Of a DNA stretch of 64,000 nt, positions 7,817 to 14,288 are shown in pieces. Below the pieces are notes generated by a model, which saw only the letters and a program-made list of their open reading frames with translations, searched no databases and was not told the DNA's origin. Made by a program: the position numbers and the translations under genes. Each line of letters opens with the position of its first letter. The first letter of the stretch is position 1. This stretch comes from Bizionia paragorgiae (lineage in GTDB: Bacteria > Bacteroidota > Bacteroidia > Flavobacteriales > Flavobacteriaceae). The DNA lies in assembly GCF_900107625.1 (NCBI RefSeq), contig NZ_FNQK01000007.1, positions 1 through 64,000 on the forward strand, written 5' to 3'.

Positions 7817-8716
7817 ATGAGAGAATACGAACAATTAAAATCACACCTAAGCAAAAACGAACGCAACTTCGTAGATGTTTTAGATTACGATACGCAACAA
7901 TACATAGATAAAGGTCTATATAAATCTGTTTTAGAAAAAAAACACAATGGCCTAGAAAATTATTTAACAAAATTAGTCAGTTCCGGAGAGCGCAATTTAC
8001 AGTTTTATCAGCGTAGAAGTAATGGTTCGGGGTCTCAATTAGCGGGTCCAGTATTACAAATGACATTAAAGCCACAGCAACCAGAAGAACCAATACAGCA
8101 ACCTATGTACAACCAATCGCAACCACAGGCATTACACGGCGCACAGCAAGGCTTACCAACAAATACGAGCGCAGCCGAAATGTTTTTGCGTGAAAAATTA
8201 GTTGACGTAAGAGAACGCTATACCGAGAAAATCAAGGATTTAAACGAGCGTATCGAAGAATTAAAAACCGATCTAGACGAGTATAAATCTACTTGTAAAA
8301 GTTTTCGTAATAAAAACGACGACTTACAAAGTCAAGTAAACCTTTTCGAGCGCGAAAAAGCAATGCTTACACGTCAATTTGAATTTGAGAAGCAAGTAGC
8401 TCTTAAAGAAGCTGAAAGCAATCAAAAAGGAATATTAGACAGCGAAACCGGGCAATTGCTATTAACTGAAGGCTTAGGCTTTGTTTCTCAATTAGCAATG
8501 AAACAACAGGCTACAACACCAGGACTTAACGCCCCACAACAACCGCAAGCATCGTCGCAAATAAAACTAGCTTTATTAGGAGTAGTTAATCAAGAAGCAT
8601 TTAACGACGGTCTTTGCGAAACCGTTTTAAATACCATTGCAGGACTTACCCAAAATGAAGAGTTTAAAACAGATCTAGACAAACTATTACAACAATACGA
8701 ACTAAAACCCCAATAA
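7817..8716 (+). CDS. Coiled-coil protein of the virus-like block
   Basis: This protein has 299 residues from the ATG at 7817; an upstream TTG would overlap the previous gene and is unlikely. The N-terminal quarter is charged. A Gln/Pro-rich linker (about 80-120) leads to a long coiled coil at about residues 125-200 (RERYTEKIKDLNERIEELKT, then FEREKAMLTRQFEFEKQVAL). After another Gln/Pro linker comes a small helical C-terminal domain (LALLGVVNQEAFNDGLCETV) ending in an acidic tail. This layout suits a scaffold or an oligomerising linker protein. Homology to known scaffolds is not evident. It is followed by the next ATG after one base. Confidence 0.55.
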   Translation: MREYEQLKSHLSKNERNFVDVLDYDTQQYIDKGLYKSVLEKKHNGLENYLTKLVSSGERNLQFYQRRSNGSGSQLAGPVLQMTLKPQQPEEPIQQPMYNQSQPQALHGAQQGLPTNTSAAEMFLREKLVDVRERYTEKIKDLNERIEELKTDLDEYKSTCKSFRNKNDDLQSQVNLFEREKAMLTRQFEFEKQVALKEAESNQKGILDSETGQLLLTEGLGFVSQLAMKQQATTPGLNAPQQPQASSQIKLALLGVVNQEAFNDGLCETVLNTIAGLTQNEEFKTDLDKLLQQYELKPQ

Positions 8717-8717
8717 A

Positions 8718-8918
8718 ATGGCAATTAGAAATTACCCAGGCGGAACCGTATCCATAAAAGGTGCAGATGTAGTAGACGCTATGAAACGCCAAACTATTAT
8801 TAATGCTATAGAAACTAAACTAGACACAGAAGAGCTAGAGAAGTTAAGCCAAATGATAACAGATAAAGGCCGTAGAACATTAAAAACAAAATGGTCTTTA
8901 ATTAAAAAATTCTTATAA
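8718..8918 (+). CDS. Very small hypothetical protein
   Basis: This 66-residue protein starts one base after the coiled-coil gene and ends one base before the next ATG, which strongly supports translation as part of the operon. It opens with a short strand region (NYPGGTVSIKGADVV), followed by one amphipathic helix rich in Lys/Glu and a basic end (GRRTLKTKWSLIKKFL). There is no membrane helix. The family is unknown. Confidence 0.55.
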   Translation: MAIRNYPGGTVSIKGADVVDAMKRQTIINAIETKLDTEELEKLSQMITDKGRRTLKTKWSLIKKFL

Positions 8919-8919
8919 A

Positions 8920-9489
8920 ATGAAAGTACCCCCTTCAATCGATGCAACTAAAGAAAAAGTTGTGAAGTCTGTAAAAAGTGCTGCTAAGAAAACGCAAAAC
9001 ACAATCACAGAAAACCCAATCCAAACCGTAAAAGTTGTAGGTGTCATTGTTGGGGCTTACTTCATTTATAAACTCGTCAAAACTATTAATAAAAGAATTG
9101 ATGAAACTAAAATAGACAATGAGGTGGATGGCACAGGTGGAAACACCAATACCGCCACCATTAGCAATCAATTAGCAACCAATTACGCTCAACAATTGTT
9201 AGATGCTTTCAATGCTAAAGAACCTTTTTACGGCACAGATGAAGAAATGATAAAATCTGTTTTTAATAAACTTAAAAACGGAGCAGACTTTTTAAAAGTG
9301 TATTACGCCTTTGGAAATAAAGACTATAACGGCCACAATTCTCCCCCAGAAGGTTTTTGGCAGTATTTAGACAGTTACGAAAAAAGAAACTTGATCTATT
9401 GGTTAAAATCAGAAGTAGATCCTAAAAAAGATGCCGAGTTATACACTATAATTAAAAACCGAATAGAAAGCGCAGGCTTTGCCTTTTAA
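8920..9489 (+). CDS. Membrane-anchored protein with annexin-like GTDE segment
   Basis: This 189-residue protein has a basic amphipathic N-terminus (KEKVVKSVKSAAKKTQNTIT) and a single membrane helix at about residues 32-50 (VKVVGVIVGAYFIYKLVK). After an Asn/Thr/Gly-rich linker there is a helical C-terminal domain starting with FYGTDEEMIKSVFNKLKNGA. GTDE (residues 105-108) followed by a helix is the signature start of an annexin repeat, and similar GTDE helices occur in bacterial surface proteins. The match is short, so an annexin fold is only suggested. An anchored domain facing out from a membrane fits a virion or host-membrane role. Confidence 0.55.
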   Translation: MKVPPSIDATKEKVVKSVKSAAKKTQNTITENPIQTVKVVGVIVGAYFIYKLVKTINKRIDETKIDNEVDGTGGNTNTATISNQLATNYAQQLLDAFNAKEPFYGTDEEMIKSVFNKLKNGADFLKVYYAFGNKDYNGHNSPPEGFWQYLDSYEKRNLIYWLKSEVDPKKDAELYTIIKNRIESAGFAF

Positions 9490-9499
9490 AAATAAAAAA

Positions 9500-9901
9500 A
9501 TGACAAACAAACAACCAAAACTAATAACTACAGATTTACCATTTGTAACAGCTTCTGGAATAGTAAGAGATATTAACGGCAACCCGTTAGAAGGCGTAAA
9601 TATCTACTTACAGAAGGATCCAATGAAAGGAACAACAACCAACGCGCATGGCGAATTTGTTTTTCCTGCCGTTTTAGGCGTTTTAGACGTTGTTTTTTCT
9701 TATCAAGGTAATGAAGTGATTAAACGCGCTAGTGAGCTACAAAACCAACCGGTAACAATTAATGTGTTAAACACTTTACCAGAAGCAAATGTAAACGGAA
9801 AATCCAAACGCAAACTTTGGCCTTATTTATTAGGCGTAGCAGTTCTAGGCTTAGCAATAACATATACATCAACAGAGCAACCGAAACACGTAACATTATA
9901 A
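9500..9901 (+). CDS. Carboxypeptidase-regulatory-like domain protein with C-terminal anchor
   Basis: This protein has 133 residues from the ATG at 9500; a TTG further left lies within the previous gene. Residues about 18-80 form a carboxypeptidase regulatory-like (prealbumin-type) beta-sandwich: VTASGIVRDINGNPLEGVNI, then TTTNAHGEFVFPA. This domain is common at the N-terminus of Bacteroidota TonB receptors, but here it stands alone. A basic segment leads to a C-terminal membrane helix (KLWPYLLGVAVLGLAITYTS). There is no signal peptide. In a particle it could be a membrane-anchored penton or spike base, which is inference. Confidence 0.65.
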   Translation: MTNKQPKLITTDLPFVTASGIVRDINGNPLEGVNIYLQKDPMKGTTTNAHGEFVFPAVLGVLDVVFSYQGNEVIKRASELQNQPVTINVLNTLPEANVNGKSKRKLWPYLLGVAVLGLAITYTSTEQPKHVTL

Positions 9902-9904
9902 CAC

Positions 9905-10738
9905 ATGGGTATTTTAGGAGTATTTAACCCTGTACAATCAGCAGGACAAAATGATGGAGGATCATCCGATAATAAGTTTAAGTTTATAAATTTTGGGGTT
10001 GCTGAATTTAACACGGTAACGAACGAACCCGATTTCGCGGGAGCCATAAACAACCTAGTTAGCCCAGTAAATAGCGATTCTTTAATAGTAACAGAAAATG
10101 AAATAGCTGTTTTTTTTGGCGTTTATTTTCCATCTCTAGGAGTTTCTATTCAAAAAACTCCTCAAAAAGTTTATTTAGCGGTAAACGGAAAAGGTAAAGG
10201 TATTTATGGAGCCAATGGAAACATAAGTGTAATTAATAGCGAATTACACTTTTTAGAGCGCGAAGAAATACAAAGTGCTGGTGGCGACGATTTCATAAGC
10301 ATAATAGAAAACGACCCGAACTCTCATGTAGAAAATTTAGGAGAAATAGGCACGGAAAACATTATAGATTACCTAAATACAAACCTAACGTTTGTAATAG
10401 ATTCTCAAACATGGTATTTCGATTTAACAAGAAACGGAAAACGCTTGATTTATATTTTTACAGGCGAACCGGGAACTTACGGAAATGGATCTACACCATT
10501 TACAACCGACAACACTTATTTAATGTTTACCGAAGCCTTACCTACACAAGGTAAAATAGAAATCCAAGGCATACTTTTCGATTACAGGCCGTCGCCTTCA
10601 AACGATGGTGGCTACCCTATGTTAGGAGATAAGGCATTAAACAATTGGATTAATCCAACGCAGTTTGCCGCTAGGATGACTTTAATACACCCTTTCTACA
10701 CTTTATTAACAAGCTGGAGAAAAGACGTAATAGATTAA
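9905..10738 (+). CDS. Hypothetical beta-rich structural protein candidate
   Basis: I do not recognise this 277-residue protein. It starts MGILGVFNPVQSAGQ and is strand-rich throughout, with many aromatic and Gly/Asn turns (ENEIAVFFGVYFPSLGVSIQ, then LTFVIDSQTWYFDL). There is no signal peptide or membrane helix. Its size would allow a double jelly roll, but the sequence shows no capsid signature I can point to. It lies between the anchored prealbumin-like protein and the fibre-like protein, where receptor-binding or spike components are often encoded. It begins 3 bases after the previous stop. Confidence 0.45.
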   Translation: MGILGVFNPVQSAGQNDGGSSDNKFKFINFGVAEFNTVTNEPDFAGAINNLVSPVNSDSLIVTENEIAVFFGVYFPSLGVSIQKTPQKVYLAVNGKGKGIYGANGNISVINSELHFLEREEIQSAGGDDFISIIENDPNSHVENLGEIGTENIIDYLNTNLTFVIDSQTWYFDLTRNGKRLIYIFTGEPGTYGNGSTPFTTDNTYLMFTEALPTQGKIEIQGILFDYRPSPSNDGGYPMLGDKALNNWINPTQFAARMTLIHPFYTLLTSWRKDVID

Positions 10739-10768
10739 CAAATAATATAACCCCAAAAACAAACTACA

Positions 10769-11893
10769 ATGAAAAAAGCATTACAATTTTTAATTATCAT
10801 ATTAACCCTTTTTAGTGTATCGGTTAATTATTCACAAGTACCAGCAAACCCAACCACTTTTAGCAATGGCGTCATTAGTTTATCAACCATAGGAGATATA
10901 GATCAAGGAGATAGCGGTATCCTAACCACTAAGGAATGGGTTACAAACCTGTTTAATTCGTCTAGCGCGACAGAACCTTCAGGGCTAGAAGCTTTAAACG
11001 AAACCGGATTTGGTATAGGTTGGCGATTAATTGGAAAAAACCCGGCTAGTTATGGCGACGTAGGAGTATATTCTGTCGATTTAAGCCAGTCTAGTGGTTC
11101 GTCATCATCAAGGGGAGCTACAGGGAGATCTTCTTTTGCAGTAGGGGAAAAAGTTACTGCATCCGGAGATTATAGCGTTGCCATGAACTCTAGTAGTGTT
11201 GCTTTAGGTGATTATTCATTTTCAGCTGTCGGAGGGAGGGCAGAAGGACTAAGATCTGTTTCAATGGGAGGTTTTGCCATAGGTGAAAATTCCTTTTCGT
11301 CGGGAACATCAGCCGCAAATGCCCTGTTTTCAATTGCATTAGGTCGACAAAATAATTCTTCAGGCATTAGTAGTTTTTCAGCAAACGAAGGGTCAACAGC
11401 CACAGGAGAGAACTCTTTCGCAGTAAACAGAAATACGAAAGCCATAGGTTTAAGTTCTTTTTCCGCAAATAATAGAACAAAAGCAACAGGAGATCTCTCC
11501 ACTGCATTTGGTAACGGTTCAGAAACTACTTCTATAAGTGAATTTGCTATTGGATCGTACAATACTTTATATACTTCCGTAGGAGGTGCTAATACTTTTG
11601 AATTAAATGATAGGTTATTTACAATAGGTAATGGAACGGGCAGTACTGCAAGAAGTGATGCTTTTACTGTTTTAAAGAATGGAAATGTAGGTATTTCAAT
11701 TAACAATTTTGAAGCAAATAATACTGGAGAAACTTTACAAGTAAGCGGAGCAATCAAAACGAATGTTTTAAGAATTACTGATCTACCAATTTTCGATACC
11801 TCGGCAGAAGCTGAAGCATCTGGACTTCCGCCAGGAGTAGTTTATAGAACAGGTGCGGGAGAATTACGCGTTATACTAGATCCCGTACAATAA
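10769..11893 (+). CDS. YadA-head-like repeat protein with Sec signal, putative receptor-binding fibre
   Basis: This 374-residue protein has a clear signal peptide (MKKALQFLIIILTLFSVSVNYSQ). Residues about 110-265 repeat a 14-15-residue motif of the type SxAxGxxxxAxG (SVALGDYSFSAVGG, FAIGENSFSSGT, FSIALGRQNNSSG, STAFGNGSETTS), the left-handed beta-roll of trimeric autotransporter heads. No YadA membrane anchor follows. The end, EASGLPPGVVYRTGAGELRV, resembles the ends of many Bacteroidota phage fibre proteins as I remember them. The repeats and context point to a trimeric host-binding fibre. A signal peptide on a phage fibre is odd and may mean the protein is exported before use. Confidence 0.65.
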   Translation: MKKALQFLIIILTLFSVSVNYSQVPANPTTFSNGVISLSTIGDIDQGDSGILTTKEWVTNLFNSSSATEPSGLEALNETGFGIGWRLIGKNPASYGDVGVYSVDLSQSSGSSSSRGATGRSSFAVGEKVTASGDYSVAMNSSSVALGDYSFSAVGGRAEGLRSVSMGGFAIGENSFSSGTSAANALFSIALGRQNNSSGISSFSANEGSTATGENSFAVNRNTKAIGLSSFSANNRTKATGDLSTAFGNGSETTSISEFAIGSYNTLYTSVGGANTFELNDRLFTIGNGTGSTARSDAFTVLKNGNVGISINNFEANNTGETLQVSGAIKTNVLRITDLPIFDTSAEAEASGLPPGVVYRTGAGELRVILDPVQ

Positions 11894-11904
11894 ACCAATG
11901 AGAT

Positions 11905-12171
11905 ATGAAAAAAATACAAGAAATTAGAAATGTAATAGCTAAAACAATACTTTGGCTTCTAGGCATTATTATTATTACTTCGGTTTTTTGGGGGTTTATC
12001 TTACAAGGTTTTAATCTTAATACGTCGCCGGCAAAAGACCTTACACGAACACACTACGAGTTAATTTCAATCTCATTCATTTTTATGTTGGGCGCCATTT
12101 TCTATAATAGAATATTAGATTCATTGGTTAGTATTTTGGAATTTTTATCAAAAAAATTAACCTCAAAATAA
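11905..12171 (+). CDS. Two-helix membrane protein, holin candidate
   Basis: This 88-residue protein has two membrane helices (about residues 13-33, TILWLLGIIIITSVFWGFIL, and 50-68, LISISFIFMLGAIFY) and a basic C-terminal tail. The size, two helices and charged tail are those of a class II holin. It stands at the head of a run that contains a spanin-like lipoprotein and a GH19 endolysin, which supports the guess. No holin family signature is recognised. Other small membrane proteins of the same run could serve instead. Confidence 0.5.
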   Translation: MKKIQEIRNVIAKTILWLLGIIIITSVFWGFILQGFNLNTSPAKDLTRTHYELISISFIFMLGAIFYNRILDSLVSILEFLSKKLTSK

Positions 12172-12174
12172 CTC

Positions 12175-12399
12175 ATGGCTTTCAGAATCGTAGACGCGTT
12201 ATCCGTTTCATTCTTATTAGCGAGTAGTGGAAATATATTAGCCGGTATTGGATCGGCTTGCATTATACTCTACTACTTATCTATGTTAAAGATTAACGTA
12301 ATAAACAAAGAGTACCAAGGTCGATGGAAAAATTATTTCACATCCTTTATTCGTCCTTTAAAAAAAGAGGTCAACACGAGAAACAATAAAAAAACATAA
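12175..12399 (+). CDS. Small membrane protein of the lysis region
   Basis: This 74-residue protein has a hydrophobic N-terminal half (about residues 5-37: DALSVSFLLASSGNILAGIG, then ACIILYYLSML), likely one or two helices, and a strongly basic C-terminus (RPLKKEVNTRNNKK). The family is unknown. Its last base is the first base of the next start codon, so the two are translationally coupled. A holin-like, antiholin or virion membrane role is possible. Confidence 0.5.
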   Translation: MAFRIVDALSVSFLLASSGNILAGIGSACIILYYLSMLKINVINKEYQGRWKNYFTSFIRPLKKEVNTRNNKKT

Positions 12400-12695
12400 T
12401 GAAATTAGAAAATATTTTTTTACCCGTATTAATGTTAGCTGCTACAGCTCTACTCATAAAATCGCTATGGCCTAAAGGTCTAACAGTAGAAAAACAACGC
12501 CAAAGCTTAATTAATAGATTTAGCGAGTTTGAATCCGTTTTTAAAAAAATGAGTAACCCCGAGATTGTTTTTTCTTACGGATGGATTGCGATAAAAGAGC
12601 ACAAAAATAAAAACGTAATAAACGCTTTTTTATCCAGAGACAACAACAGAAATACATTAACCAGCATACAAGAAAAATACAAAATTTTCACGTAA
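12399..12695 (+). CDS. Small single-helix membrane protein
   Basis: This 98-residue protein has an N-terminal membrane helix (residues 5-22, IFLPVLMLAATALLIKSLW) followed by a basic soluble domain of about 70 residues (LINRFSEFESVFKKMSNPEI). The start codon overlaps the stop of the preceding gene (taATG), which supports translation. The family is unknown. It belongs to the same membrane-protein run as the holin candidate and the spanin-like lipoprotein. Confidence 0.5.
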   Translation: MKLENIFLPVLMLAATALLIKSLWPKGLTVEKQRQSLINRFSEFESVFKKMSNPEIVFSYGWIAIKEHKNKNVINAFLSRDNNRNTLTSIQEKYKIFT

Positions 12696-12697
12696 CC

Positions 12698-13189
12698 ATG
12701 AGCAACCCAAAATACATAAAACTATTAAAAATTATTTTTCTAATAATTGTTCTCCTGTTATTCTGTTTAGCCTGTAAAACCCCTAAATCTACTATAGAAA
12801 AATCAATAACAAGAACAGACAGCACAGTTACCAAGGTTAGCTATGTAAAAAAAACAGACACCATTATAATCCCGTCAGACAGTTTAAAATTTAGTGTTCC
12901 CTTACCACGAATTAGCGAGATCCCTATTTATGTAAAATCCAAAACAGGTCATATAACCGGAAGCGTAAAAAAAATAGATCAGAATATCGAGGTAGAATGT
13001 TATGTAGAAGAGTTAATTAAAATTATCGAAAGCCAAAACGAAATTATCGAGACCCTAACAAAACAAACAACAGACAGCCAGAATACAATAACAAATATAG
13101 AATACAAAACGCATTGGTTTTATAAACTTTTAAGCATTATAGGTGGTGTAGCCTTATTGTTTTTCGGGTTTAAAATCGCATTTAAATAA
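12698..13189 (+). CDS. Spanin-like lipoprotein with C-terminal membrane helix
   Basis: This 163-residue protein has a lipoprotein signal (LLLFCLAC, Cys26) at one end and a membrane helix (LLSIIGGVALLFFGFKIAFK) at the other, with a strand-rich then coiled-coil segment between (ELIKIIESQNEIIETLTKQT). An outer-membrane lipid anchor joined in one chain to an inner-membrane helix is the layout of unimolecular spanins, which fuse the two membranes at the end of lysis. The next gene is the endolysin, which fits. The family itself is not recognised, so the function rests on topology and context. Confidence 0.65.
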   Translation: MSNPKYIKLLKIIFLIIVLLLFCLACKTPKSTIEKSITRTDSTVTKVSYVKKTDTIIIPSDSLKFSVPLPRISEIPIYVKSKTGHITGSVKKIDQNIEVECYVEELIKIIESQNEIIETLTKQTTDSQNTITNIEYKTHWFYKLLSIIGGVALLFFGFKIAFK

Positions 13190-13203
13190 AAAGAAAACTG
13201 AAA

Positions 13204-13812
13204 ATGAATAAAAACACAAAAATAGGCTTAGGCGTTTTATCGGGCTTACTCCTTTTCAGTCTAAAAAAATCAACTTCAAGCACTTACAAAATGGCACTAA
13301 ACGCAACTGTAGCAGCATTCGGAAAATTAGATTCCGTACAAATAAAATCTTTAAAAGGTATTATTAACGCATTCGACAAGTACGGCGATGGAGACGGCAG
13401 CAAACTGGCTTATATAATAGCAACCGCATGGCACGAAAGTAGATTAAGACCAATTAAAGAGTGGCGTGCAAGTTTAGGCACTCCCCTTCGCGCTATTCAA
13501 GACAAATATTGGCACACAGGATTTTACGGCCGTGGATTTGTACAGCTTACCTGGCAAAACAATTACCGTAAAATGAGTGAGTTTTTAGGTGTAGACCTTG
13601 TAAATAATCCAGATCTGGCATTAAAACCCGAATACGCAACAAAAATACTAGTTTACGGCATGGTAAACGGCAGTTTTACCGGTAAGAAACTAAGCGATTA
13701 CATTTCGCCTTCTTACAGCGATTTTTATAACGCTAGGCGCATTGTAAATGGTTTAGATAAAGCACAATTAATTAACGACTACGCAATAAAAGTAGTCTCT
13801 TACAACGCATAA
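13204..13812 (+). CDS. GH19-type endolysin with N-terminal membrane anchor
   Basis: This 202-residue protein begins with a Lys-flanked hydrophobic segment (TKIGLGVLSGLLLFSLKK), then a GH19 chitinase/lysozyme-like domain from about residue 30. Glu78 in IATAWHESRLRP is in the place of the first catalytic acid. The block GFYGRGFVQLTWQNNYRKMS is the family hallmark, and the fold continues through FYNARRIVNGLDKAQLINDY. It would cut peptidoglycan between sugars, and the anchor suggests export or a signal-arrest release mode. It sits after the spanin-like gene in a lysis cassette. It could also be a virion-bound entry muramidase. Confidence 0.8.
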   Translation: MNKNTKIGLGVLSGLLLFSLKKSTSSTYKMALNATVAAFGKLDSVQIKSLKGIINAFDKYGDGDGSKLAYIIATAWHESRLRPIKEWRASLGTPLRAIQDKYWHTGFYGRGFVQLTWQNNYRKMSEFLGVDLVNNPDLALKPEYATKILVYGMVNGSFTGKKLSDYISPSYSDFYNARRIVNGLDKAQLINDYAIKVVSYNA

Positions 13813-13815
13813 CAA

Positions 13816-14283
13816 ATGGCATCATTAATAAGTAAAATAGCATTGGGTGTAGTTGTAAGTTTAACAACCGCATACATTTTAGGTCGTAAAAAATTAAACG
13901 ACGTACAAGAAATAGCAGACAAACTAGCCTTTCAAGTAAGCAAGATTAGATCTATTAAATTTAATAAAGGACATATAAAAGTTGTATTAGATATGGCCTT
14001 AATAAATAATAGCAACAAAGATTTTAGTATAAACTCTTCAAATCTTATCAACCTAAAAAAGATTGTTGTTTATGCTAAAAACGGTTATCAATTAGCCGAA
14101 GCAGAAAAAAATATAAGCAACATTTCTCTAGCAGCAAACAGCCATATCTTAATAGAAAATGTAGAGCTATTTATAAACACCTCTAAAATAGGTAATCTAC
14201 TCGGCACCTTGATAAATTTAAAACCAAAAGACCTCGTAACAAAAGCACACTTAGAAGTATTCGGAAAACCCTATATCGTATAA
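13816..14283 (+). CDS. Membrane-anchored LEA14/WHy-like domain protein
   Basis: This 155-residue protein has an N-terminal membrane helix (ISKIALGVVVSLTTAYILGRK) followed by a beta-sandwich-like region. The segment GHIKVVLDMALINNSNKDFS and the later HILIENVELFI have the strand pattern and NNSN turn of LEA14/water-hypersensitivity (WHy) domains. These domains occur in bacterial lipoproteins and some mobile elements, and the substrate is usually unknown. The anchor matches those of other proteins in the block. The fold is suggested by pattern only. Confidence 0.5.
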   Translation: MASLISKIALGVVVSLTTAYILGRKKLNDVQEIADKLAFQVSKIRSIKFNKGHIKVVLDMALINNSNKDFSINSSNLINLKKIVVYAKNGYQLAEAEKNISNISLAANSHILIENVELFINTSKIGNLLGTLINLKPKDLVTKAHLEVFGKPYIV

Positions 14284-14288
14284 AAACT

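Noticed and set aside
11212-11757. Minus-strand open frame of 181 codons opposite the YadA-like gene
   Set aside because: The repeat pattern comes from the plus-strand SxAxG repeats, and the frame has no start context and lies within a well-supported operon gene.
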